A DNA stretch of 64,000 bases from Stenopsyche tienmushanensis (GCA_008973525.1 WACJ01000439.1:1-64000), one strand, 5' to 3'. Counted from the first letter of the stretch, positions 46,000 to 57,545 are shown. Numbers and translations are program-made. The notes: generated from the sequence alone by a model not told the origin.

Positions 46000-48900
46000 T
46001 CGATCGATCAGCCCAGTGATCTACAGACGGAACGCAAGACGATGACGTTGACCGGATTCCGCCCGTTCTAAATTAGGGCGATTATACAAATACGAATTAG
46101 GGAAAAACCAGCACAAACGAAATTAGGACAATCGGATATTCAATATCAAGCGCGCAAATTCATGCGGCGATGATCATTTGCTTCCTGAAATATGTGAATA
46201 TACAAATGAGCAATCGCCTCCGTCGTGCAAAAAGCTGAATGAATCGAGCACGTTTGCATGAATTTCCATGACAATGGGGCGCAAGAGGAGGAAAATCAGC
46301 GCAGGGGCGCACCGGCCGAATCGAAAAACGCCAGGGTTAATCAGCTCGGCTTCTCCGGTTTCGCACAGCGCGTATCCATCGCAGAGACGACAAATAATAA
46401 ACATCCCAAGGCACACACCCACCCCTCGCGAGGGGTGTATCAATAAAGTGGCGCGTGCTGCTACGACCGAGATGTGGGTCGAGCGGATATAAAACAAACA
46501 AACAGAGTAAATCACCCTTGATTGCGAACCTTAAAAAAATACGACGACGTCCTTGCGCGTCTTCCCGCGGGGAGGGGCGTATTTTTCCCTGGCGAAAATA
46601 TAAAACCGGGAACGAGCGAGTTTGCTTATCTCGGGATGTGTGCTCACGGGAGTGGAAGATATGATAAAGATATTGAGATTGATACAAGCGCGCAGAGCGC
46701 CGTAATAAAGACATGGTCGCTTGTGTGTCCGTAAATTTGCGAGAGTGAGGAATACGTTCATATTTGTCCGAGATGCTGTGCAAAAATACGCGATGAAAGA
46801 CTTCATATTCAATTAGATTCCATCTTAGCACAGACGGAATCGCCATATTTGGTGTTAATTCACACGATAAATCTTGTCAGGACATTAAATAACAGGCCGA
46901 AGAACGTTTTCAACAAGATGCTTCAATCCGAGACACGAGAAAATATTTAATATAAATCTGATTATTCGTTACTTAAATAAGCTTAAAATTAAAGGAAGAA
47001 AACACGAACTGAAGGATTATTTTGTGCGGTTCAAGATTATGCCCTTAGACGATAAAATACACACGAACTTTATCTAAATTTGGACAAAAGACTGTGAGTG
47101 TCGCAGCAGTTATATATTTTCATATTGCTATAAATTTGTATTTTGATGGATAGTTCATCCCTAGGAACAATTTTAAGTAGATGTATATTCATTATGCATT
47201 TGGTCGAATCTTCCACGTTAATTTAAAGGATCGGTAAAGGGTTTTTCGCGTTTCTAGCGTACAATAAAGTCATATTTTTAGACTTTTAACAGTCGTTTGA
47301 AAAGCTAATCAACGTTTTTTTTTCTTCGGAAGGCTCAACTTTCCACATGTAAAATACGAGGTAATGTCACGAATGTATTCAGGTCATGTTTCGAATGAAC
47401 CATGACCGCCGTACTCCGGGTGCCAACCTACATCCGCATGCTAAATTTTCGACAAAACAACGTAATTGGGTTGTAAATATATTTGTATTGCATGTTGCTA
47501 ATGAGTTCAAAAGTCCACTGGATCGAGGTAAGCCCCTGGAGACTTGAACCCAATTAGGTTTACGATCACGGTCAATAGGATTTACGCTTCGATTCGTGCG
47601 CCAAAGTGGATTACGATCGCAGAAATTAATAAATCCAACCAGAGCGGGATAAAAATAGGGGATTATTCATACGGGATGAAAGAAACCATCGAACAAACGA
47701 TGGCTTTCTTTCATCTCGAGCCAGGGGAATGCGCTTTGGAGCCATCGTTAATGCGAAATTGTTTAGCTTTTAACGGGCCATCAATTTGATTGAGAGCCAA
47801 ACTAATGGGTGTACTTATTTATTTGGTTAATTTAAGAAGTTTATACTTAATTAAAGAGAATGATTGTATAAGCGTGGCTTTCCGTGTTCAGCTTCATATA
47901 TTGACGAATCGAATTTCATATATGGCAAAATAAGATAGCATCTTTGAATTGGAATATCAAATCGAATTATATTTGGGGCACAAGAAAAATATGACCTACT
48001 GGCTTACTTAGCAGATGTAGTGGATCAGTTACATGAAGTACGTGGCATTTAATTTAGACTTTTAAGTGCAGACAATATCCCTTATAAAAGACAAGTTGAC
48101 ATTTAAAATAAATAATGGATCATATTGAATGAAGGCAAGGAATGAATAATTTACGACAAATTGGGGTTGATTTCAGTTTGTGAAGGATCATTGAAAATTT
48201 CATATTTTTTTAGTCTATCGGATTTCTGTATGGACTTCATACACACAGTGGGTGGAAAATTTAAATGGAATTTAATGACACCCTAATATATTCTTTTACA
48301 AGTGCTGAAAAACTATATACGTTACATTCATTTTCATATGAAAAACGAAGCAAAAACCAGAATAGTTTTATACCGATGCTTTGATGCTTCAACCCAGACA
48401 GTGCATTGAACCACAGTGTCCATCCCTAATTGTTGACATAGGGCTTGAATATAGCATACTTGAATAATTTCAACATGTGTTTTCACTTACCGCTTTTAAG
48501 ATGCATTCCTATTAATTACGCAGACAATTTTGAAGCATACAATGCGAAGAATATTTATTTTCCATGCGAGACCCACACGAATCGCAGAATGTTTATTTTT
48601 ATTGTGAACTTTCCTCAAAGCTTTCACAAGTACTCGGGACGTGTTCGTGAATTTTACATGAAATCTAAACAGGATCGACTTCAGGCAAGTACAAACTTTC
48701 CGCGAAAATGTCTTGTAATAAAAAAAATATGACACAGAATTTAGCTGTTGTTTTTCGTGGCTGCGTAGGATGATGAGGATTTTCTTCGAAGAGCTTTCGG
48801 AGCGAATGCGATACAAATATAATGGGATGACCTTTTCCATTAGGGAGGGTAAATTCTTTGTAAATCGCGCACAAAAGAACGTAGCAAATTGATTGTGGTG

Positions 48901-49153
48901 CAATATATTTCATTGATCATTTTTAATAAATGGCTTCACGGAAGGAAAACAAATATGCTCAAATATATCACAGGCGTATTCTTTGAGGACTCCCCATAAC
49001 AATCCCAGCATAAGAAATAATATAAAATCAATAGCGATTTTATGGAAAATCCACGCAGTACATATTTAAAACATTTTTTATAAGGCATTCACTTTCTTAT
49101 GTGCTTTTAATTACAGATGATATGATTTTCGATTTTTACATCTGAATGCTCCC
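46000..49153. other. Mixed tract downstream of the island, nothing firm
   Basis: 46250-46720 is moderately GC-rich with overlapping frames on both strands (60-169 codons) that mask one another. 47390-47800 is another patch. 48445-48913 has opposed frames. None shows a known domain. If the island is a promoter, this is probably first-intron sequence. Confidence 0.35.
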
Positions 49154-50375
49154 TAGGGTGGTCCTTATTTTTCGACTTTTCGTCATATGATTTTCTGCCC
49201 TAAAAATTAATACGTGTTTTGATTTAAAAAAAAGAGATTTTAGAGATCGCTATCAAAAGTCAAAGTTTCTGGTATGTTTATTAGTCTATTTTGAAGTGGA
49301 ATAGCATGCAGAAAGACTCAATACTTCACTACAGTTAATTCTCCTCCACTTCCCCCCTTTCTTATTTTTTTCTGCGGGTACGTATTGAGATTGAGCCCTG
49401 CCCTGTTCCTCACTTCAAATCAAGTCATTAGCAAGAGCACGTGCTTTTTGTTTCCCCAATTGTACGTACTTATTTCAACTTATCATGGCGTCAACGCCAA
49501 ATCTGCATCAGTCAAAGTTACCTTCTATTGGTGAAGTATTACGTATATGTTTTAATACTATGGCTGTAAACACCTTCTTGAGAAACTAAGCTTGTATTCT
49601 TCTGGAGTAGAAAATGGAAAAATATATGCTTTACCTAGCTTGTTGCCATCATATAATGGTAATTATATAAGAAGCTGTAGTGAGTCAAACGCTCCACACC
49701 CACAAAAATCATAGAAAATATTACTGCATACAGGATTTATTTTGTTCAAAAACCTCGAGATGTCTATAAAAAGTTACTGAATCTTCCCATCATTTACTTG
49801 GGAGGAATTCCTGAAAATGGAGTTTCATTTAGGACGTCTGCTGGTCTTAACCGTGCTAAATGGATGTCTAAAGCTATGTGTTCCTTGCTTTTTTAAATTT
49901 AAATAAAAAATACTGGGTCATTTATGGTATTTGTCGGAAGAGTTGGTGTCTTTTGCATTTTTTTAAGAAAATATGGTAGACGCAATAAGAATCGAAGATG
50001 TAGAAGATTGTCTGAAAAGAAAAAAAGCATTGATATCGAACACATCACCTAAAAAAGCATAGAAGACTTTGTGACTAGCAACTCTCTACGATTTTTCCAG
50101 ATACTGGGTATCTCATCACAGTTTTTGAATAAAGGATGTTGTCCATGGGATTTTAAGACTGCAAAGAAAATGGTCCATTTTATATTCGGGTAGTGATTAA
50201 AACACTATTTTTTTTAAAATGAAATATTCAAGCCTTGGTAGCGACCCTTAAATATTATTTCAAAAAATAAAAAAAATACTGAAATTGGTTTAAGGGTGGT
50301 AAAACAAATTAGAGGTTGACCAGTCGAATATTCGAAAAAAAAATTTTTTTTTGACCCAAATAAGGACCACTCTGA
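49154..50375 (+). mobile_element. Decayed DNA transposon, superfamily uncertain, about 1.2 kb
   Basis: Inverted ends TAGGGTGGTCCTTATTT (left) and TCAGAGTGGTCCTTATTT (right, reverse complemented) enclose protein-like remnants on the plus strand. Flanking eight-base sequences do not match, so the target duplication is unproven. The YAGRGTGG start is hAT-like, but the coding remnant is not the usual hAT transposase. No other copy is in the window. Confidence 0.6.
49485..50195 (+). pseudogene. Transposon-associated protein remnant
   Basis: The frame starts MASTPNLHQSKLPSIGEVLR (49485) and soon stops. Further on it reads KPRDVYKKLLNLPIIYLGGI, then GLNRAKWMSKAMCSLLF, and later DFVTSNSLRFFQILGIS. 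Blocks like 'x-x-P-G-A-x-H-x-A-R-W-M-A-K-x-x-Y-S-L' occur in a group of uncharacterised, multi-copy insect proteins that look transposon-derived. Several stops, frameshifts and an internal deletion are visible. I cannot name the family. Confidence 0.5.
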
Positions 50376-50489
50376 CTGTATCCAAGAGCACCTTTAAAAG
50401 TCATCTTAATAGGGGATAAGGATGTATTTTGAAAAAATTGAATCAAATATAGGGCGCAGCAATAATATTATGCGAGTTGAATGCTTCTT

Positions 50490-50890
50490 TGGACGCGCTG
50501 ATGTGAGCCGACTCTTCGCAACGGAATCTTTACGTCGAAGACATTTTTTTACTAATCAAGTCGAGTCAAAAACGTTTTGTAAAAGAAACACAAACACATC
50601 AAAAATAGTCAGCAATGAGTTTTCTTTACGAAAACGTCACTCGAAAGTGTAACTCTAAGCGTTAATTGGTCGGAAAGAGAAGGATAATTGTATGTAGTTT
50701 CTCTGTCTTCGTCGCATACATGATAGAGACGCTACGCGCATGCGTCATGCCATATCTACTGTGCGTGTGTCTATACGAACCATAAAGCAATCACTACATC
50801 AATAGCTGACCTATTTTATTATATTAAACAAACACAGTTTCATATTTTAGCTAACTATATACCCTGACAAACAGGAAAAAAGCAATGCAT
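50490..50890 (+). repeat. Repeat O, longest copy
   Basis: Contains the full landmark order: 'cgaaaacgtcactcgaaagtg', 'ggtcggaaagagaaggataa', 'gacgctacgcgcatgcgtca', 'cataaagcaatcac', 'ttattatattaaacaaacac', 'ttttagctaac'. No ends, inverted repeats or coding region recognised; class unknown. Confidence 0.6.
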
Positions 50891-52439
50891 GTAAATCAAC
50901 TTTGATCAGTATTTATTCCATATAGTAAAAATTGAGTTCTGGAATCTTATATATGCAATATTATATAGTTTCAATTCTGCTTATGCCTGATGCCAAGATT
51001 ACTGAACCCTTGGCGATCATCGTTTCCATCCTTGTCTGCTAATATTTATTCGAAAACATAAAATTCAATATCGTACGAACACTTTGCCGCCGAAGGCGAT
51101 TTCAACTATAACTTGAAAGTCTTTAGGGCACCATACTATTGTTTGACTTTCGGCCATTATAATTTCAATAAGCACTAAAGCAGTTTGAAGTTCATATTTC
51201 TTGTATACATTGGGCATCTTTATATGCTTCATTGAGCACTTTGTGGTATAAATTAAGCAAATCTTCGATTGCTATGCAGAATTGAGAGTCTTTTATTTGC
51301 AGAATGGTTTGCGAAATCTTCTCGAATGCGGAATAGTAAGTTATTCGCTTACGTTTACAGATGACGAGCAAAATATTTATGAAGTCATCCTTCAGGTGTA
51401 ATACGAGTCCCGACCGGTATTACAATTCCGTGCCGGCGCTTTTAACGAAATCTCTCGAATTCATATGTGGGCGGTGTAGTCGGTTACAATAACTCAAACA
51501 AATTAGCATATACAGTGAAACAAGGAGAGGGTTCAATAGGAGATAAGGCTCTGTACCTGGGCGCAGATAGATAGAATCGTAATAAGATAAGGCCCAAGCA
51601 AGGCTACAATGCTTGCTGAGATACGATACCATCGCAGGCTATGATAACACGTGAGATCCTGATATACATCCTAAGCAATTCCCCATTCAATTTACATCAG
51701 GCCGCATGTAATATGTAGATTAAATATATCAACACTATATGCCGGGAGGTGCAAGGCCCCCCCTGACTACATGGGGGATTCGAGCCGGCGAAATACGCTC
51801 CGACGAAATGAATCTTGCCCAAGCAACTTATACGGGGAATCGCACGAATGGTATAGATGTGATGCTATGGATTCATTTTGGAGCAGCAAAGCGTTTCCAG
51901 ACATAAAAAAATCAAATTAATCCATCTTCTTTGAACACAGTAAGATCGACAAGTACCCTAAGTCTCCGAGGAGGAACTCCGCGAGGAATTACGAGGATAG
52001 TTCAATACGCTTATTTCGGCACGCAAACAGGCAAAATTTGCAGCATATATAAAATATGATGAAAGATACGAAGCTCCTTTCAAAAATATTATATATGCAA
52101 CACATTTCGAATATAAATACAGAGACGTGGACTTGAATTAAATGGGGGAAAATCTGTTTTAAATCCGAAGAATAACCAATATACAAATGTATATAATAGG
52201 ATAAATTTGAACGGAAAAAATAATATACATTGCAATATAATAAATCATTTAGTGTGTAAATTAAAACATAATTTAATACAAAAAAATGGGCATAAATGTC
52301 AAAATGAAACTCGGACAGCTGAAAAAATTATGTATATTTATTGATGGAATAATAAATCATCGATAATAAATATAAAATAGCATCATAAAATTTTATTCAT
52401 GGCATTAACACTATACTTACTGACACTTCTTTTTTGCCT
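50891..52439. other. Unique tract, nothing recognised
   Basis: A 70-codon minus frame (51420-51632) has a hydrophobic stretch but no family match. No repeats recognised. Confidence 0.35.
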
Positions 52440-52585
52440 ATTCTTCTTCTTAATGTGCTATAGCCGAACCATCAGACGTAGGCGATTTCCATAGGAGATT
52501 TACTAGGGAAAAAAAATAATGTGGTGGTTTCCCGTTGCCTTCCACACGTGGTAAAGTAAGGATAGGATTATTTGGAATTGTTAAT
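52440..52585 (+). repeat. SINE-tail-like repeat T (copy 2)
   Basis: 'gacgtaggcgatttccatag', 'ttactagggaaaa', 'aatgtggtggtttcccgttg' and 'ccttccacac' match 15640-15765. The GGTTTCCCGTTGCCTTCC core is known from SINE-like repeats in several arthropods. No internal promoter boxes were identified. Confidence 0.45.
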
Positions 52586-52785
52586 TATTGTTACAAATTC
52601 AATCACTCACTGCACGACTTTATTAATCACCTCAGAATTTACTCTTTCAAATCCAGGAAATCAGGGTAAACCTGGATTGAGACGATCGATCAGAAATATT
52701 AATATTTCCGATCTCCCGAATTTGTTGGTACGGTGAATTTTTTTCCATAATCTCCAAGTATTTCCCGTTATTTAGCCCCTTAAGG

Positions 52786-53046
52786 AGTACTATCCCAGGG
52801 TCTGGGATCCCCCCTCCACTATTCAGAAAGAGCACTCTTGTACATTGAGCTCGGAGACAGACAGAGACAGAACGTAGCGCAGTTCGGGAGACAGAGACGG
52901 AGAGCTTCCCCGCATACATCGCACTTTTGTATAGATCGTTAGCCCAAATCGACTAATAATGATTTCGATTTCAAGTTTCTATTTGTTTACGCAAAGAAAT
53001 TACCGAATATTGTGTGCTATCGACAGTGTTTATGTATTTAATTGCT
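52786..53046 (+). mobile_element. piggyBac-like TTAA MITE, family B, 5' half
   Basis: Starts CCCCTTAAGGAGTACTATCC after TTAG (a decayed TTAA). It has the GAGCACTCTTGTACATTGAG and GAGACAGAGACGGAGAGCTT blocks and stops after 'gacagtgtttatgtatttaa'. The right half is absent, at almost the same point as in 35790-36055. Confidence 0.75.
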
Positions 53047-53989
53047 TAAAGTCATCAACTTACACGGGCCGACGTTGCTAAAGTTGAAAGATTCATGGAC
53101 TGAGCTTCAAATCAATGCTTCTATTTTTAAAGTCATACTAGAACCAATTTGCCATTCGCCTCAAATATAGCGCAAGGTCGAGAAGAATGGAAACAAATGC
53201 TTTTATTCAAAGTAGCAAACGAAACAACCCAATTCAAATTTATTGGCGATTCCCAAAAAACAGAAAAAATTAAGGCGATAAACACTAATTTCAGTATGAA
53301 TATATTTCATTATCTTCTGCGAGTACCGAACAATTTTGCGAAATATAAATGAATATGAATTTGATATTTGCATGAGGTGTTTTCAAAGCTGCCTTTGCAG
53401 TCTATTCAAAGGTTCGCTAAAAGCTCTTAAAACATCCTCGCGAGCGCCGAGTAAATTAAAGCTTTCAAACAGGAAAAAACGCAAAAAACATCGAAAAGAT
53501 TAATTGAATATTTATATTTCCAAACGCAACATTAACATTTTAATTAAATCACAGTAATCGAAATGAATTTATGCGCTTTCTTCGAATGTAATCCTTCGGC
53601 GAGCGGTCGCTTTGTGGGCGGGAAAACTCCCGAGGATATTAATGTATGTGGAATATTTGAAAATTGGCTTCTCGCTTGTTTGTGGCATACTTATTTATAT
53701 CTACATAAAAGGATATATTTAAATACACGGGGGTAATGAGACCAAAAGGAACCGGGGCTGGGAGTGGGTGGAAAGCTTTAACATGAAAGCTCGTCAATGT
53801 GAATAAAAATCCACGTGGAAACGAAGAAAGCACTTGACTTCCAAAAAAAAACAGACCAGGAGACAAATTAAATCAATTACATTTCGCTTGCGAGCAATTT
53901 GGACTAATTTAGTGGATTTATTTGAAGCAATCAAGGCTTCAATTCGGATACTTTTTGGATACATCAAAAACATTTCAATTAAGGACTTT
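53047..53989. other. Unique tract, nothing recognised
   Basis: Short frames (67-75 codons) without motifs; GC patch near 53590. Confidence 0.35.
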
Positions 53990-54013
53990 AATATATATAT
54001 ATATATATATATA
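53990..54013. repeat. (TA)n microsatellite
   Basis: About eleven uninterrupted TA units. It lies just upstream of the LTR at 54018. Confidence 0.9.
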
Positions 54014-54017
54014 AGGC

Positions 54018-54363
54018 AGATTTTATCCAAAAGTAGGTTTATTATATTAATAGCGACATCTTTCTGTCTCCCTTCGGGCGCAATGTGTCAAATTAACAGT
54101 GACTTTCATCTTTCTGCTTGCGTGTTGTTAACGACATCAATCTAGATTCTTCCAGTCTTGTGATAACGCGCGAGAAGTGGGAAATCTTTGGATGGCCTCA
54201 TTGCGGAAAGATGTCCTTCCCGCAATGATAAATTCCCGCATGTTAATAAAAGATAAAGTATCAATCAATTTCACCGCGATTTGATAGAATAACGAATCCA
54301 CGTGCGAGCGCTGCCGTTTTAGAGAATACGTTGGAGCGAATTGCGCCCCAGTCCTATGTTACA
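54018..54363 (+). mobile_element. LTR (family A relative) preceding a tRNA-Leu primer site
   Basis: The segment carries diverged LTR-A modules: 'gcgacatctttctgtctccc', 'aattaacagtgac', a palindrome variant (GCGGAAAGATGTCCTTCCCGC, about 54203-54224, written here in two parts: GCGGAAAGAT and GTCCTTCCCGC) and the terminal ATGTTACA. It ends in CA at 54363, and one base later comes a primer-binding site. The left boundary is approximate. Loss of gag and pol leaves only the 5' LTR and leader. Confidence 0.7.
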
Positions 54364-54364
54364 C

Positions 54365-54387
54365 TGGTGTCAGAAGTGAGATTTGAA
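54365..54387 (+). other. Primer-binding site complementary to tRNA-Leu 3' end
   Basis: TGGTGTCAGAAGTGAGATTT continues GAA. The first 14 bases complement CACTTCTGACACCA, the 3' end of animal tRNA-Leu with CCA tail, and the match continues with two mismatches. Its position one base after an LTR end is exactly where reverse transcription is primed. This identifies the family as a true LTR retrotransposon. Confidence 0.8.
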
Positions 54388-54732
54388 GTGAAACCCACGC
54401 TACAGAAATATTAATCTTATATTCCAATTAATACTTCTTCAATCTTATGGGGGATATCCCGATATATGTCCAACTATAACGTGGAAGGAAAACCGGTTGG
54501 AAAATTACTAACTTAAAGGACGGGTTGCCGTGCAAGCCTGGAACTTTCTGGAAGCATGATTATTACATGATTTACAATCAAAATAACGACGTGTTTTCAA
54601 AACAAGGTAAATCATTGAACTTCGAACAATAAAATTCCAAAATGTGATAAGAGCAGCGTCCATTACCTTAATTACATAGCAACTGGAAAATGGAATTGCC
54701 TTCCATAAAAGTTCACTACAAGAGGAAGGGAG

Positions 54733-55045
54733 TGTAGCGTGGGCGATTTACCATCCGCACATAATAGCGCTGTTAATCTGAGCAGATTAAATTCTCCAGA
54801 TTAACAGTGACATCTTCCGTCTCTCTCCAGGTGCAAAGTATTATTTTAACAGCGTCATCTCTTGTAGTCCTGCGGATTACATTGCACCTGTATACCGACT
54901 GATCGCTTCTTGCGCGTGCACCGTTGCCGGTTGGGTAGTGATGCGCAGGGGGTGAAAGTCGAGAGAGTCGTCGGTTAACCTTGGCTGCGGGAGGACGTCC
55001 TTCCCGCAGCCAAATCTGTCTTTCTCTCTCCGCTTCAACGTTACA
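54733..55045 (+). mobile_element. Solo LTR-A, internally deleted, TG...CA ends
   Basis: Starts TGTAGCGTGGGCGATTTACC and ends CTTCAACGTTACA (55045), the same termini as 1748-2135. It includes the paired 'cagattaa' modules, GACTGATCGCTTCTTGCGCG and the best-preserved palindrome (CTGCGGGAGGACGTCC plus TTCCCGCAG, 54985-55009). About 80 bp between the palindrome and the 3' end are missing. It has no primer site and no 5-bp duplication. Confidence 0.75.
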
Positions 55046-55293
55046 TCAGAGATATGTCTCACCATACAGAGCAGCGTTGGTTCAGCTCCGAGCAGAGCTT
55101 CGGCCCAGCTTAAACATTATATGATAGTGGTTTCAATATAAATATAATATTCATCATAATCAGGTCAAAACAACTGAGAGTTGAAAGATAACTTCTTACG
55201 GTAAAAAACCATTATTTTTGCTTATTAAAAAGCTTTTTATTTGGATTGGAAAAAATCAATATAATAATATTTTAAATCCAATTGTTCTTTCAG

Positions 55294-55491
55294 CATAGAA
55301 AGCGGGCTGTATGTGGTTGTGCTTGGAGTTTAAGATTCGTAAATAATAAAATAATGGACACTAAAAGAGCAAAATATAATGAATGCCTCGCTTTAAATGG
55401 CGGGAAAATTAATGTCCTTGATGAAAAATTTACGTGTTTCGTGGAGGCATTCCAGGTCGAAAAAAAGGGGTGTAAAACAGAGACATTAAAG
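55294..55491 (+). other. Candidate phase-0 exon, 66 codons
   Basis: ATTGTTCTTTCAG gives a good acceptor (AG 55292-55293) and TTAAAG/GTTAGT a good donor (GT 55492-55493). The 198-bp segment is open in the frame that starts at its first base (HRKRAVCGCAWSLRFVNNKI ... CFVEAFQVEKKGCKTETLK) and is a whole number of codons. This is what an internal phase 0-0 exon would look like. No protein family recognised, and stops occur just outside the splice sites. It may be chance. Confidence 0.3.
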
Positions 55492-55506
55492 GTTAGTAGG
55501 GGGTGA

Positions 55507-56559
55507 TAAATCAAGTGTCAGCCGGAAAGTGAACCCAGCAACCTCAGAATGATGAGTATGACGCCCGTTGCACCTGCCCGAGATTAACAACTGATGAAGC
55601 ATAAATAATATCAAGCCGGAGATTTACACAATGCCATATTTCACCAGTCGACGACTTCCACCTCTCGAATTCCGATATACAAAAAAAGCCTCCCCAAAGC
55701 AAACAACCCGCAAAAGAACCAGAGATAAAATCCCGGCAATGAACATAATTTAGCGAATTTCGTACAATGCGCAAAATTAAAGTCAAAGCAAGCGGAAAAT
55801 CATGCGACTTAGTCTTATTTCGAGCAAATGACTTTGGAATTTACATTGCTCGTAAGCCCCCAAGGCACTTAATACTATAAAACTATACGGCCTGGTATCT
55901 CGTGTTTTGAAGTGGAAGTTTGAAGAAGGCGGCCTAATATATGAAAATGTATTGTAATAATGGCGTCAGTTTAAACAACGCATTTCGACGGGCTGAATAA
56001 ACATTAAAATTTCTGGCGTGCGCTGGGATAATATATATTTTTTCGCAATAAAATATATCACTGCGAGCAAATTCAGCGATGCTCAAAAACACATTCTGCG
56101 AATCTTAATAAATATATCACAGACGATATCAACTGACAACTAAAAAAAAACCTTTTAGAATGAATCAAAAGCAGGAGCTTAAGCCGTAATATATTTCCCT
56201 CTCGATGCGAGGCGACGACGCAGGCAATAAACAAAGTACCGAATAAGTGCTTCCTTTTTATAAATATTTCCTCCAAATGTGATCCGATATTGAACGATAT
56301 CGTTATTGTGCTCTTTATGAAATATAAAATATAAAAAAAACATGGAAATGAAGCGATCTTTTCCGCCATGGGGTAACATTTCATCCCCGCTCGGTACAAT
56401 AGCATTATATTTTATTTACAATACTTCCCAAAATAGGTAACGAAAATAATACAATTAAATTGAACGCTTTTATAGGTAGAACCCAAAATGGTTTTCGTTT
56501 TATTACTTGATGTGTTTTGTACCATTTTGGTGACTAAACTCATCAACAATAAATTGTGA
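55507..56559. other. Unique AT-rich tract, nothing recognised
   Basis: Minus frames of 66-110 codons (55544-56405) overlap and lack motifs. Confidence 0.35.
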
Positions 56560-57050
56560 TTTTTAAAATTCAAATTTACAATGGATCGATTTTCGCCGAG
56601 TGAAGAATTTATTCAAAATATTATTTTATCAAAGAAGAGAATTGGTTCGAGAAATTGGATGCAAAAATCAATTGTTAGCGAAGGGTCAGGTAGCAAAACC
56701 AACCCCTAAGCCCGACCTGTCAACAAAAATAAATATTTTGTCTGTTTGGTGGGACTGCAATTCATTTTGAAACACTTAAACCTGGACAAACAATATATGC
56801 AATACTTAATTGTGAACAATTAGATCGTTTAATGGCGGAATAAAAAAGGCTGCAAAAAACAGCCTTAGATGGAAGACAACTCGACATCCTTTTTGTTCTT
56901 CAGACATCGCTCCGTCGGATTTCCATCTTTTTAGATCTATGCAGCATTATTTGGATGGAAAAAAATACAAAATAAACGATGAGGTCAAAAATGTACTTTA
57001 AGAATATTTTCGTTCAATGCCCGTGATGTTTTATGTACTAATATATTATC
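56560..57050 (+). pseudogene. mariner transposase remnant
   Basis: In shifting frames the plus strand reads LSVWWDCN, LNCEQLDRLMAE and SSDIAPSDFHLFRSMQHYLD followed by GKKYKINDEVKNVL. These correspond to mariner blocks after the first catalytic Asp, around Y-C-x-Q-L-D-R-L and the third catalytic Asp (S-P-D-L-A-P-S-D-x-H-L-F). The DNARPH block is deleted, and stops and frameshifts abound. No terminal repeats found. Residue style is closest to the copy at 39074-40004. Confidence 0.7.
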
Positions 57051-57365
57051 AAAGATAAAAATAATATGAGCATTCAAATCTTTCATTTAAAAAACGAAAA
57101 TCTTTATGGGTGCATCTTATATAATCCTTTCGTTAATTGTTTACAATATTTTTTAGAAAAGGAGAGGGTTTGTTTTGCATTTACTGTAACTCAAATTTCT
57201 TCATCAAAATTCGATTCTGATTTTTTGTACTACTCAAAAAATATCATTTTTACTTTCAACAATTAATGCTAATCTTTCTTATGCAACGTTTAGTTCATTA
57301 ATTCAAGTCGTTAATGCTTTTAAGCTCATTTAAAACAGTTTTTTCACGATATTTGTCATTTTTAT

Positions 57366-57545
57366 CCCTTTGAGGAGTTCAGTCGCGTATTTGCGATCGA
57401 ATTTCAGTGATTCAGAAAGAGCATTTTTACACGTTGTACAGAGACGAATATAGGGAAGAAATTAAGAAATATTGTGTGCTATCGACAGTGTTTATTTATT
57501 TATATACGAGCTTCATACATGTTGCGCGGTCCTGATGGATAAATG
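57366..57545 (+). repeat. TTAA MITE family B fragment
   Basis: Starts CCCTTTGAGGAGTTCAGTCG, then 'cgaatttcagtgattcagaa' (shared with 28642-28821), 'ttgtgtgctatcgacagtg' and 'cgagcttcatacatg' (shared with 13435-13628). The right end is not recognised. Confidence 0.6.

Noticed and set aside
46174..46846. Overlapping frames up to 169 codons around 46.2-46.8 kb
   Set aside because: They shadow one another on both strands and none shows a conserved motif or consistent splice frame.
49146..50383. 8-bp duplication around the element at 49154-50375
   Set aside because: atgctccc and ctgtatcc differ at several positions, so hAT membership is not supported by the flanks.
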